Shown here in pieces: positions 1 through 12,147 of a stretch of 64,000 bases of DNA (positions are counted from its first letter, which is position 1; each line of letters begins with the position of its first letter). A program made the position numbers and the translations under genes. The stretch spans positions 166,149 to 230,148 of the forward strand of contig JAYKAV010000467.1 in assembly GCA_035582835.1 (NCBI GenBank), given 5' to 3'. The DNA comes from Phoebastria nigripes (lineage: Eukaryota; Chordata; Aves; Procellariiformes; Diomedeidae). The notes under the pieces were generated by a model. It worked only from the letters and a program-made list of their open reading frames with translations. It was not told the origin of the DNA and did no database searches.

Positions 1-3000
1 AATGAATCTCAATCAGTTGGTGGGTTTATACAGTGTATCCGCACTTACTGGTGTGCCTGTGAATAACTTTGGGGTAAGAAGAGGGAAGACAGCTCGATTT
101 ACGGAGTAAATTGTTTGTTGTGTTCTTCCTCCACTTCCAGGAGGTAAATTCAATGTGCATACCATTTCCTCCCCGCCGTCTCTTTCTTTCTTTCCTCTAT
201 GATGGCTTGGCTTCTCTTTTATGNTCTTTCTTCAGCTTGTAGTTTCATACATATGTGGTCAGAAATATTTTATAGCTCCCTAGAGGGAGGGAATTCATTG
301 TGCAGTGTGTTGGGAAGAGGGAGGGGGAGAAAAGGACGAAGAAGAAAGAGGTATTGGAATCTCACCTGTACAAGAAGCCCCAGCTTTCTAAGCTGCTATA
401 GTGGAGACATAAGGAGAAACAGATTGTTGTTGCTTTCTGCCATCTGCTCAGTATGCCACAGATAGCTTTTATCAGCAGGGAGCTATTATCACCAGTTAAA
501 AACCATGCTCTCTTTAAATACTCTTTCTCTAAAAAAAAAGTATAACAACAGAAAGATAATTATCAGCACTTAAATACGTTTGTATATTTTTCTCCTACTG
601 GGCTGAATTTTTGTGCTTGGAGAAGAGGCTCTGTCCCATGTCACACTCTGGGTTGTCTGTCCATGCTTGTGAGGGATGGTGAGACCTTCCCAGCAGAGCC
701 CAGCCAGCCCACCCAGCCTGGGCAGGGCTTCTGCTGCTCTGTGCCAATGCTGCTTGTCTTGAAGTGTCTGCACTAGCCTGTAGTGTTGCCGCTATATAAT
801 TCTGTAGGGCTTTGTTTTTATAGCACTCCACCAATCTCTAATTTATGAAGTGAGCTGTGCTGAGATCACCGTGCAGGCATATTTCTGATCCAACCTGTTC
901 TGGAGCTGAAGTTACCAAAAGTGAAAGGCTAAGATTTATGCAACTGAGATGTGCATAAATCTGTTCCCTATTCCCTATTCTTATCACAGCAGCTGCAGCA
1001 GTAACACCAGCTGTGATGCATCTCTCCACAGGTACTTCTGTGTCATTTCCCATGAAATCTCCTCTCAACTCCCACCTGTCACAGCAATGCCCGTCTTCAT
1101 TTTGGGGAGCCTGAAGTACTTAACTGCATGCTTTCAGTAAGGCTGTGTATTCATTCCCTGGGACACTAAACTGCACTTGAATGTAGCTCTTCCTCCTGCT
1201 ACTCTACATGTTACCTCCCTCGGGCAGTACCCAGCAGCCTGGGTTCAACAGAACCTCCTTACACCAGGTACTGACTCCATTTCAAATGAAACTGGTTTTC
1301 CCTGCACCAGAAAGTTTTCAGTTTAAGTTAAACATCTTATTTTCATCTTTGCACATATTATTTCAGATGCACTGCCCCACCCTGAATTTTTAACTGAATC
1401 CCTGTGTAAACCTTCTCTTACAGCTTTCTTCTTGCTTTCCACATATGTACACTAAACTCAGTATATGTGTACTTTAGCCGGTGTAGCTTTTAGCAGGTAG
1501 GTTCTCTAAAGCAGCTACTCTTTCATTTCCAATGTTATAAGTGCTGGACCTACCCCATTTGGGAATTGTACAATTATAAGTAACATGTTTTTGAATGAAA
1601 ATGATATTAACTATGTAGAAAAAGAAGGAAAACCTGGTATTTGCTGAATTTTTGACAGGACCCTCTGAAGATTAATTGGTCTCAATTCCAGTTACTTTCT
1701 CTTGTAGGATGGGACCTTAGACAAAAAAAAAGGAATGTTTATTGCTCCTTGTCCTAAAAATCAAGGCATGGAAAACAAAAAATATTCCCTTTGTCTTTGT
1801 AAAAATCTTTTATTTAATCTCTTGTACTTGTAGACCAGTCCTCCTTCAGCTCTTTTCTTTTGGAGTGCCCTATACTGGGCATGGGATTCCAGCCAATATA
1901 GTAGAAAGCAGTTTTCCCTTTTTTCCATCTCTTTATTGTGTCTAGCTTTTAAGGAGTAGGAAAGATGAGGGTTAATGTTTTCTGCACAAAAGATAGCTGA
2001 GGTGTAGACAGCAGTTCTTGGATGGATGGATGAGGCAGTTTCTGGTGACATACTTCAGAACATAAAGAAAAGGAAGAGCATGAGAATTGAAGAGTTAAAA
2101 AGGCATTGGGAGAAGGTGGAATAGGTGATGGATCTGTCATGAGAGATGGGACTAGATGAAGAGAATTAAGGGCTAAGAGAAAGTTGGTGTGGTTTTGTTT
2201 GTTGGCTTTTTTAGAGAACATTGATAGTTGGTTTGATCTTATCTATGTGAACTGGACCACTAGAGACCATTTTTACTGTTTGCAAAGGGTTTTTTTAAAT
2301 GTTAACCCCCCCTCTCCCCAGTTTGAACATTCATCAAAGGAAGTTGCACCATGCAGCCAAAATGAATTTCTATACTAGTCGAAATCAGTTGGACAATTCA
2401 GTTCTCATAATAATATAGCCCCTGTCCCACTGGAACTGCTTTCTCTGCTAATACAAACTATAATAAGTACTTTGCAGAGATTTATTTTTGATCGGTCTCC
2501 TCTATTCCAGGAATGTCAGCATTGCAGATTCATGAAGACTTTTGAAAACATGTATTTATTAGGAACATACTTCTGTGAGATAAGATTTTTAGAGATTTTA
2601 CCCCCAGTTATTTTTATATTATGGATTTTTTGGTGTGGTTACTTTTTTAAAAGAGCAACATTAATTGCTAAATGTGATATGAATCTTAAGTATATTGACA
2701 TTAAAATAATATGTTGCTGAGGTTAGAAATTTGTCTTTGTCCAATTTGCAGAGTATGTATATTGGATTAGTCTCAAGCTTCTTATTCATGGCTTTTTATA
2801 AACGTGAAAATAAGATACTATTTGTCAAATAGTATAAATGAATTGGTAAAGATCCTCTTTTGAAGGAAATTCCAGGGTAAGAAGTATATAATACAGTAAG
2901 GTAGAAGGCAAAAGTGTTCTGGTTTTGTTTCTTGATTTTGATGTATTTCTGCAGAAGACCAGGACCCGGCTACAGACGAGAGCAATCTGAAGGCTACTTT

Positions 3001-3390
3001 TGTATGGGCAGCATCTGGCACCAGTGTGACAAGATGGAAGACAAGGATAGTTTTGGAAAAGAGATGCCTTGGCCTTAGGCTGATGTAGGATGTCTGCGTA
3101 AGAAGCTTCCTCCTGTTTATGCAAACCGTGATTCTGCCAGTGACGGGTATGGAAGTGACTTTGGGGCAACTGATTTGGAGAACCAGGACTTGGCTTTCAC
3201 AGGGCAGATTTGGTTGATAGTTTTATACTCTTCAGTCAGAAAGTAGGTGGCTGATCTAAATACTGTCTTGTTACTTTTCTGCTCATCTCAGCAGATGTGA
3301 TTAATTTATAACATAGGACTACCATAGTGGGAATGACACTGAAACAAAACTTTCTCATTGTGAACATGGCAATTTGGTGTTACAAAGCAA
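1..3390. other. Unique non-coding sequence
   Basis: No gene is supported here. Open frames on both strands are short, overlap one another and match no family I recognise. The segment is AT-rich with a GC-richer patch at about 640-780 and a pyrimidine-rich stretch near 180-200. A short GGAT run (2020-2033) is the only tandem pattern. Between 2905 and 3243 one plus frame is open except for a single TAG at 3076; I judged this to be chance. An isolated N is at 224. Confidence 0.6.
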
Positions 3391-3461
3391 AATGTTGACC
3401 CTGCTTTGACTAAATGACACACCAAGGTCTTTTCCAGCTTGAATCGTTCTATGACTTTATG
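3391..3461 (+). mobile_element. CR1 LINE 3'-tail fragment
   Basis: The stretch reads like the last ~70 bases of an avian CR1: a 'TTGACTAAATGA' segment, then 'AAGGTCTTTTCCAGCTTGAAT', then a decayed 8-mer end (GTTCTATGACTTTATG, from repeats of ATTCTATG). CR1 elements typically end in two to four such 8-mers and are usually strongly 5'-truncated, as here. Mismatches to the usual tail are frequent, so this is an old insertion. No coding part remains. Confidence 0.75.
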
Positions 3462-4230
3462 TATTTATTTTACTTTGCAAGCTGTAGTGGAAATAGCAAA
3501 TGCCATATCTGTCTGTTCAGCTAAGCCAGGCATTTCTTGGTTGCACCACTGTTTGCTATTTCTGGAGAACCTCTAACCTTGGCTGACCAGTCTTTGTAAT
3601 TTATTCTGATGTTTTCCTCGAGGGTGCTACCAACATGTGAGCTGTACTTTTCCTTGTTTGTAGTTGCGAGTCCCGCAAGGCAGATGATAGAAATAAAAAT
3701 TAAAATAGCACTCTGCCTTGTATCAGTACTGTCTTTGCCAAACTCTGTCCTCCCATTGCACGTACTCCTGCTGCTTCCCATCATCTGCTGATAAGAGCTG
3801 CAAGGAGGCTACTGTTGGCTGGGGTCATGTGAGAGAGTTTCTCCATACAGTCTCTAAGAAAAAGCTGTTTTGCCTAGGTGGCACAATGTTTTTGTTTAGT
3901 TCTTGTGATCCTGTTTTCATATTCTGTTAACAATCAGATTATCTATTATACTACTGGTTTTAGAAGCCATCGCACCCACACATGTTTGACAATTATTTTG
4001 AGGGTATTTGAGACACGTGAATTTTTTCTCCTGCATTACAGTCTGTTCTCTCTCTGATTTTTATGTTTGTTTCCATTGACAGTTCCTTTTTTAAGTTACG
4101 CTGTCTCTCAATAGATGCCAGAGATGGTCACACTATGCAAAACCAAACTGAAATACGGCAGCGTTCCCTCCTCCTACGAATGAGCAGCAATAATGAGAGC
4201 AGATATCTATTCCATTCCACTGTCTTCCCA
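3462..4230. other. Unique non-coding sequence
   Basis: No gene or recognisable repeat is seen between two CR1 tail fragments of opposite orientation. The core of 'CCTAGGTGGCA' near 3870 resembles part of a CTCF motif, but the flanking bases do not fit, so I do not call a site. Confidence 0.5.
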
Positions 4231-4289
4231 AATCATAGAATCATAGAATCATTTAGGTTGGAAAAGACCCTTAAGATCATCAAGTCCAA
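4231..4289 (-). mobile_element. CR1 LINE 3'-tail fragment, minus strand
   Basis: This is the reverse complement of an avian CR1 3' end. It begins with AATCATAGAATCATAGAATC (two to three inverted ATTCTATG units) and continues 'TTTAGGTTGGAAAAGACCCT', then 'TAAGATCATCAAGTCCAA', where similarity stops abruptly. The fit to the usual tail is close, so the copy is fairly young but extremely 5'-truncated (about 59 bp). No coding part is present. Confidence 0.9.
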
Positions 4290-5520
4290 AAAATGCTGAG
4301 CTTTCTCCTGAGCCTCTGGGCTGGTTTGCAGCTGTGCCAGCAACCATAGTCGCAGTGCCATTAGGCAGCTGGAGCAGCATTTTGGGGCTCACAGCTCAGG
4401 TTATTTTAGGACAGGCCTTTCAGGTCAATTGCACCACGCGTTAGTTCTTTCTCTGCTCGCATAAAGAACATGTTTTTTCAATAAAGTATTTATAAGCCAG
4501 ACTAGATATTGTCTTCGCATGAGACAGTAAAATATTAATCCTGCCTCTGTGCTGTCAGAGTTGAATGTGGCTGTCAAAATCTTCAGGGCAGAGCTTAGGA
4601 GAGGGCTGACACAGAGCCCACCTGTTCAACGGGGAGTCCCCCTGCCCCGTGCTGGCCTGGCCCCAGCAAGGGCTTTCCAAACTCTCACCGGTGCGTCTTG
4701 CAGCAGCTTATGTTCNCTTTTGTGGTCATGTGCCCCTGAGGATGGGAATTGTTTTACTGAGCAGTTTGACCTAATGTAGCTTTAGTAAAATTGCAGCTAA
4801 TCTAATGTCTTCTCTCTGGTTGGACTGGTTCTGATGTGCCGTCACATCTCCTTATTCCATCTAAACCATAATGCTAAAACGCATGGAGAGCTGACGTTTA
4901 TGGCAGCATCCCTGTCTTTGGGTACTTTACATGAGAGATGCCAGGTGTCCCTTGCAGCTTCCATCCTGCCCTGCCATTATGTCTCTGCAGTGCTACATCT
5001 GAGTCTGTGTTTTATATACCTCCTATAAAGGAGGAAAAATAGTCTATTAGCTTTTTTTTTGGCAAAGACCTGACAGGGTTGCTACTCATCTTAAATCCTG
5101 GAACTCTTTCAGGAATGGTAAGTGTTAGTTTTGGGCCCCAGGAGAAGAATTTTGTTCTTTTTAGAGGGATTTCTTAGTTTTGGATAATGGAGATAATAAA
5201 GTGGGAAGAGGAATTACTATCCATATAACATTAACACGTGTAAGTCCATATAAGCGTCCAGTCTGCTCAACCAGATGTCAATATTCGCACCATCATGTCT
5301 ACCCAGATAAATCTCTGGTGGTTTCTCAGCATGTCTGGCAATCTTTGCTGTGCTGCCACTGTTTTCAGGTTTTATTAATACCATTCTGCACAGCTTTTGG
5401 GCTGTGAAAAGGGAGGACTTGCTCTCAGATACACACCGTAACCAATTTCTGGCTGCTATTGTTGGTCTGACTTAGCTTTTGACTAGAGAATTTCAGGGAA
5501 GATATTTTAAAAATTACTAA

Positions 5521-5613
5521 ATAAGAGGGAAGAGGGAGGCTGCAGAGAGTTAAAGGAAAGAAAGAGAGGGATGGGTTAGAGGAAAATAAGTTGAAGAAGA
5601 ACTAGTAGAAAGG
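5521..5613 (+). repeat. Purine-rich tract (imperfect GA-rich)
   Basis: The plus strand is strongly purine-biased over about 90 bases (runs such as AAGAGGGAAGAGGGAGG and AAAGGAAAGAAAGAGAGGG), with few interruptions. It has no regular unit. Polypurine tracts of this kind are common in vertebrate non-coding DNA. Confidence 0.6.
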
Positions 5614-8600
5614 ATTTGCTAGGGGTTATGGAGAGGATTAAAATTAATTTTTGAACAGTACCGTGACAAAAACCTTCCAGATATTAAAGAGTTTTACTTC
5701 AAGGGACTGGTATGTGCTTGAGGGAGCAGCAAAGACAGCAAGACCTTGCCAGATCCTAAAACTCATTGGAACAGATGTCCGAATACAAGCCCTAATACCA
5801 TGAAGTGGTGTCCGCCTGCCCTGTCCAGTGAGCACGGACACCTGGGGGTCCAGTGCCTCATGTTGGGGTGTCAGGGAGCAGTGGCCCTCCATTCCCTGCC
5901 TTCAGGATGCTGCTCTGAAGGGTCCTGTGAGGTCTATTTTGGCCTTTCTGTTTGGGCAGGTTTTGTGAGTGTATTGCAGTAGTGATGCCCTGTGCCATAA
6001 ATCTAGCTCAACGCTGCAACTAGGACCAGGCTTGTAGGAAAGACCCGTTTCTGCTGAGGGAGAGGTTTTCAGCAGCAACATTTCTTTGACCAGATTTTCA
6101 AAAGGATTTGGCATACAACCTGCTTTTTGTCATTTGAAAACAGGTCTCAGCTGTATGTGCTGAGCCTGACTGAGAAGGAGACCCTGGGGTCCTGTGTTGT
6201 CTCCTCTGTTTCACCTCTGCAAGCCACCGTCCCTGGGCTGACAACTCACCATCTGTGTCTTCTTCACAGTTTTCGACTCCTCGTCAGTAGGTCTGTCTCT
6301 GCTTAAATGCTAGACTTTCCTGAATTTCACCCTCCTCCCTACACAGGTAGGAAGGGAGAGTTTTCTGTTTGATGTAAAAGCTGAGAAAAGCATATCTGAA
6401 TTAAGAAAAAACATAACCAAGAGTTATGGTTTGCGTGTGCAGGGGGCAGAAGAAAAGCAGATGATCACATGAACTGTTATTATTATGCTCGTTCTTTTGT
6501 TCTGATAATTATGCGAATAAACAGCCAAAAATAATTCTGGTGCAAGTTGTTGTGCTAGGGTCTATAGCTGCTCAACTGAGGCTCTAAAAATCCCCCAGTG
6601 AATTTAATGGGACCAGAATTTTATACAGTGGGAGAGAATGTCCAAGCCTTCAGCCTTATGGCTGTGATGGATACAGGTCAGGAGGTCTGTGCATAGCTGA
6701 CATAATGAATCAGATGCAAGGAGTTGCCCAGTGCTCCTCACCTTAGCACATGCGATTCTTCTGTCCTAGGCAGTACACGTGTGACCATTCCCAACAGAAA
6801 CCCAAGGAGTACCAAACCTGCAAAGGTCCAGAAATAAAAGCAATATGGTCTAGAAGACTGGCCCAAACTACCCTTAACTCCATCCCCTGCAATGTCGCTG
6901 ACTGTGGGTCAGTAGGAGCTCCAGACGTTAACCCACAGCACATGGCCGCTGCTACTCTTTTAGACTAATATTACTCCCCATGTTAACTCAATTACTTGCT
7001 TGTTTTGTTTAAAGTATTGTCTTGGATTTTTCTTCAAGGTCATTCAATTATCTGTTGTCATCTGGCTTTGTATTTGAGTTTTTTGCTACGGAGAAGGACT
7101 CCACCTGAGTTTTATTTATGCCCTGATTAAAAATGGCTATTGAATTGGTCATTTAATACTGGTGATGAACACCATCAGGGTTTTGTTCATCCAAAATTTG
7201 TATAGCAAGGCCTGTCCTTCAAAATCGCATGGACGTACATTTTAAGAGCTCGCATGAGTACGTGGTATGGCAGTGCCAGCCTCAGCATCCTGACCTTCGT
7301 GTGCTTTGATAAAGCCCAAAGACTGTGGCCTGGTTTTTGGCAGCTCTGTGCCTTGGGCCAGATGGTGGTTGTGAAGGCCCATGCTGCTGGTCCAGGAAAC
7401 CGCAGTGCTGTGGTAGATGAATGCAGTCCCTCTTCAAAAGCACTGCCAGCCAGACAGTTCAGACCACAGCCTAAGGATCTGCTTTCTGCATAAATTACGC
7501 TGTGATCATCCTTAACCTTTCCAGTTTTCGGCCTCTTTTCCAATCCCGCATGCCCTTCTTTGCAGCACCTCAGGGATTAGTTGCCTTCCTTGTGCTTTCT
7601 TCTCAGACTTTCTTGCACCTTTCCCTAATCGCATTTTGCTCCCATGAGTCTTCCTGGCTGCAATACGTGTGAGAACATTAGGCAGCTGCTTGACCAAGCA
7701 GACACTTGTTTGCATTAACCTGTGTATAGTTATTCCTCATTAGGTGGTGGTTAATGATCTTACACATACATAGGACCTGAATTTGCAAAGTACACTCCTT
7801 TTGGTTCTGATATTGCTCCTTTGCAACTCCTGGATAAAACCTAATGAAAAAGACCTCCATACCAGTGAGAGGCAGCATCTTGTGATTCCTTCAGGAGAGA
7901 CTTGAAGACAATGTAAATTTTCCAAATTAATTTTTAAACCAGTTTTTGACTGCCCTCACTTACTGTGCTAAAATTTTCCTTTGAACATGAGAACACTTGC
8001 AAGCTTATATTTCCTGGACATGACTTCTTGTGGGTAGCTCTGCCTACAGATCATAGTCTGAAGCTTCAATAGTTCTTCCCTTAATGTGACACAAACAGAT
8101 TTAGTGTGATGGGAGTGTTGAGATATGTCCAGAGAGTTCAGGATCAGAAGTTGGAAAATGAGTGTCATGGAGCATTCCTGGCGGTATGTCTCACCTCCGG
8201 GCACTGATAGCGGCATGTTCATCCTGTTTCTTCAGCCCCCATGAAACATTTGACACTTTTCCCCATGCTCAGACATTGCAGATAAAACACCAGGTTTTGT
8301 ACCTTTTTTTGTCTGGACGGTGACACAACTACAAGAAGAATTCAAGGAGGTGCCCAATACCTTCACAGACAACCGGATTTCCTTGCTAACAACTGCCCAG
8401 TAATGTGGTAAAAATGCTTTCAGATGTAAATGGTAAATGGCACAGAAACTTCCTAAAACAAGTTTTGGCCTCAGTGATACCAGCACCCATGGACTACGAT
8501 ATGGATAGGTAGAGAAATGCCACTTTCCCCTCTGCGTCCCTTAACATTTCTGCACAGAAAACATGGACCATCCCATTTTCCTCTGGTGATTTATGGCTGG

Positions 8601-11178
8601 TGGTAACTTTGATACATATTTCAATGATAATTTGCCATTCCTATTAATTCCATTAACTTGTAATGCATCAGTGATACCTGTGCCAGTCAAATAACACATA
8701 CTAATAGCTAATAGTTTTTTTTTTCTTGCCAAGTACAATACAGTTTTATTTTCATAAAAGAATAAAGAATTTACAGCAGCTTACTTAGTTGCATGAATTT
8801 GAGTGTTTCAAAAGGTAAAAAAGAAGCCAGTCCAAGACCAAAAGAAAAGCTTAGCCTGGATGTCACGAGCTCATCCTTAGAGGTCAGCAGTGCTCTTACA
8901 AACTGTCTCCATGTGGGTTGGTGCTGTGGTGGTCCCTCGTCATGGCTGGAGGCACTTGGTGAGCCGTGCATCTTCTGGGGCTGTGTGTCCCCAAAAGGCC
9001 GGGTGAGCTGGATGTTTCCCAGAATGAGGTGGCTCTTGCAGTCCCAGAAACATTTCTCCCCCTATAGCAACAATTTGTGAAAATCAGTGTGCACCCGAAA
9101 AAGAAGCAGAAAAAGAGAAGCAGGAGTATAGCCCAGTTTCCTGCAGAAGAAGAAATATATCCCAGGCAAGTATTAGTAAGGTGGCCCTGAAAACAAATCA
9201 GAAGTAGGGGCTTTTAGGCTCAGCACTGCCAGAAGGGAAGTTGGAGCCGTAAGCAGCCGGTTGTTTGATGCTTGCTGCCTTAGGAGGTTATCAGGACTTC
9301 CTACATTTTCCATACAGAACTAGGATTGCATGAGTGAAATGCCTTGAATCCATCAGTTTTTCCTCCTAAACCAGCAATATCTCCCATTTAATTATGTCCA
9401 AAGGGCTAAAAATAGAAACGTGCAGTCAGGTGTGGGGTGTAGCAGGGAGGTTTCAGATTGAGCTCTATAAAACTGGCAAAACTCTTGCCCGCTCTCTTTA
9501 GAATAAACATAAATAAATCATTAAGTCAGGCACTCCTGCTCACCTCCCCCAGCTTGCAGCGCAGCACCTTTCTCAGAGCTGCCCGCGCTGCACCCAGAGT
9601 GGAGCACACCTGGGATCTGACCCTGCGGCCACCAACGCCTTTCTGGTGTCTTCAGGTGGTGTTGGTCCATCTCAGGGGAGCTGGGACCAAAGTGCCCAGT
9701 GGCTGTGGCAGGTGTTTCTTGTTGCATTACAGTACAGTACCATCAAGTGTTTGGTTTATTTTTAACCCTGTGTGGGTTGACTTCGTGAGAGCGGAGTGGT
9801 GTCAGCACTGCTGCACTTCCGCCTCGTGGGCAGGAGTGTCACCTAGGAGGGTGCATGGATGTTGTGTGGAGGCAATGTGCATAGGCCGAGGTCACTTACC
9901 CTCCTTGGTGATAATCCGGTCCATCCTAGCCCTTGCCAGATTGCTAGGCAGGAGGCAGGGGTGATGGGGGTTCAGCTTTTAACCTCTGCAAAATTCCCTG
10001 TCTGAAAGTTACCATCCGAGCATCGTGCCAAAGTGTGGACTTGCCCTCAAGGAGCTGCATAGACTCAACAGACAAGAAAAAAGAGAGAATCTTGGTCAAA
10101 TCTGGAGTCTAGTGATTTTTCTGGTGACTCTAAAATATTTAATGCAGTAACCCATAGTGTATGTGGGCCTTGTCTCATCTGTGCTTTAACTTGCAGCCCA
10201 AGGAATTTCCATTTGATAACTGAAACCACATGTGAAAGCAGATTTTTTACATCCCTATAATCTAAAAATGAGCTATGTATGTATAACATAGTCTTTTCAA
10301 ATTTTGCTGAAAATACATTGCTTCTGGCTTGACTTTTCTTATGCCAAAGCTTCAGGTCTGAGACATTTTTTCAGCCAAAGCTCTAATCTAACCCCATTAA
10401 AAATTTGTTTTAATATTGGAAACATTGAGCAAACCTGAAAGCAAATGACACTACAGTGCTGTGTTATATTAGGAGATGATGAAAAGTTTTTTTGATAGTT
10501 TTATTTTCACATCAGAATTACATGTGAAATTCTCTATAAGAAAACAGACTTTTTATTTAAATAGAAAAAAATTATTCAGGGCAAAATTCTGCTGTGCTGT
10601 CCTTACAAGCCTGAAATTAATGCTATTTTTCTAGAATTGCTCCCCTTGCGTGATTGTTCCCCAACTGCATGTCTACACAATTTATGCTCTATGCATTTCT
10701 AGGCAATGTTTCCTAAAAGTTACCCATAAATACTGATAATAAAAACATTTCTGGGTTTAATATAGGGATTAAAAAAAAGGCAGTTCTCCTTAGGATTCCA
10801 TGCAAAAGCTGTATGTGTTCATGTGTAACTTGTCAGACACTGTATGCAGTTATCTATGCATGTGTAATCTTCCAAATTACAGTTTGCTCACAAGCCTAAA
10901 CACCTATTTTCTCTTAAAAAAACAAAATTTCAAATGAATTTTTGCAACAAAGCCCTTGTTCTCTTGCAGCTTATGGGTCACTTTCAGATTTCATTTTTTA
11001 AGCTGAAGGAGTTTCCAGTTGAGCGATCCAGGCATGTTTAGCAACTGATAGTATATACAAACAATTGCAGTGTGTTGTAGAGTATAAAGGTAATTTGGGG
11101 TATAGTTCCTTCAACAAATATATAAATGGACAAAATGCTGGAAATGCAGTGTTTAAGGGTAATTGTTTTCCTGGGTGA

Positions 11179-11202
11179 CTAAACTCCTATTGTAGAGTTT
11201 AG
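11179..11202. repeat. Perfect 8-bp inverted repeat, 8-nt spacer
   Basis: CTAAACTC at 11179-11186 is the exact reverse complement of GAGTTTAG at 11195-11202. No T-run follows and no gene is adjacent. Short hairpins like this are expected by chance in 64 kb. Confidence 0.7.
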
Positions 11203-11609
11203 CTAGCATGCCCTGCAAAAGCTCTGATAAGCATATAGTTGCTGGATGTTTTTTTCAGCCTGATGATCCATCTTTTTGATTATAGTCCCTTATAAATCAT
11301 ATTACCTTGTGCAAAATACTCAGTTGTATTTGCTAATACTGTGTTTTGGATCCCATGGTAGTAATCATTTTAAGTTCCTGCTTTTTTTTATGAATATTGA
11401 GTTACGACAAAATATTTTCTCTGAGTTAAAACAACTTTTAAAAATCCAATAAAAACCATGTGCCTCTCTAGTCCCAAATAAAATTAACCTAGAAATGCCT
11501 GTAATTTAGGCAGCAGTCTGTCCTTATGACCTTTCAGCCTGAATTTATGAGATGTGATACAAACAACGCAAGAGGTAGGCACAAATATAGGGAAGGAGAC
11601 TGCAAATTT

Positions 11610-11647
11610 GGGGTGGAAGTGGGGCAACAGAAGTGGGGGGTTGGGGG
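11610..11647 (+). other. G-run cluster, possible G-quadruplex
   Basis: Four runs of four or more G occur at 11610-11613, 11621-11624, 11635-11640 and 11643-11647, with spacers of 7, 10 and 2 bases. This is a loose quadruplex pattern because one loop exceeds 7. It lies just upstream of the CpG-rich patch at about 11.85 kb. Confidence 0.45.
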
Positions 11648-11885
11648 AGAAGTCCTGGAGGACTGAGAGGTGTTTTAATTGAAGAACAAATGCTAATTGT
11701 TTTTAGTGGAGATGATAGCCACATGAATAAAAACGCAAGCTTGGCTGAAAGAGGTGACAAAATTAAGATGGAGGGAGTAGGTAGGGTGTGCAGCCTGCAA
11801 TAGAGAAGCGCAGGGGGCACACGGGCAGATTTCCTGTCTCACCTGCACGCGAGAGCGTGCGGGGTGAGCGTGGAGGATGTGCGAT

Positions 11886-11911
11886 GTGTGGGATGCGTGG
11901 GATGCGTGGGG
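11886..11911 (+). repeat. Short 9-bp tandem repeat in a CpG-rich patch
   Basis: The unit GTGGGATGC occurs at 11888-11896 and again at 11897-11905, followed by a partial third copy (GTGGGG). It sits in a small CpG-rich patch (about 11846-11935) in otherwise CpG-poor DNA. The patch is too small to call a CpG island and no transcription start is evident. Confidence 0.6.
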
Positions 11912-12093
11912 AGACGGTGCTGGTCAGGAAGACATGACCGCGGTAGTGCAGAGCTGAGCCCTGGCCAGAGCTGCAAGTTGGGCTGAGCAAGGTTTGTAGC
12001 TGAGTGGGTGCAGTCCTGTGAGTTTTGGGGACCTGGGGGACAGGCAGGATTAGCTCAAGTCTGCTGTTACGTCCCATGTGGATCTCGTCACCA

Positions 12094-12147
12094 TAATGGG
12101 CTGGTAGGGCACTGATCTGGTATGAGAGAGGTGTTTTCAGCTGTCAC
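12094..12147 (+). mobile_element. Possible tRNA-derived SINE (MIR-type) 5' head remnant
   Basis: The order GGTAGGGCACTGATCTGG, then 'GAGAGAGGTGTTTTCAGCTGTCACT' in outline, follows the tRNA-like head of MIR-type SINEs (GGTTAGAGCACTGG, then the CAGGAGACCTGGGTTC zone, then the CAGCTCTGCCACT zone). The B-box region is badly decayed. The match is by eye and could be chance. It is one of several such remnants in the next 9 kb. Confidence 0.35.

Larger units (their letters stand above)
4290..12093. other. Unique non-coding sequence with local compositional patches
   Basis: No gene is supported. The longest frame (168 aa, 9458-9964 plus) lies in a GC-richer patch, has no family resemblance and overlaps an open frame on the other strand; I regard it as chance. 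Other contents are a purine-rich tract (5521-5613), a GC-richer patch at about 4560-4720, a G-run cluster (11610-11647) and a small CpG-rich patch (about 11846-11935). The part from about 10300 to 11480 is AT-rich with no tandem or dispersed repeat that I recognise. An isolated N is at 4716. Confidence 0.55.

Noticed and set aside
2905..3243. Plus frame open for about 57 and 54 codons around one TAG (3076), preceded by a good acceptor-like TTTCTGCAG
   Set aside because: The in-frame stop comes before the only good donor-like site (GTAAGA near 3098). A second frame is also open over part of the stretch, and no family resemblance is seen.
3865..3880. CCTAGGTGGCA resembles a CTCF core
   Set aside because: The bases before the core do not fit the motif. 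A single partial match is not enough.
9458..9964. 168-aa plus-strand open frame
   Set aside because: The composition is that of translated GC-rich non-coding DNA (many W, C and R residues in no pattern). No domain is recognised and another frame is open opposite it.
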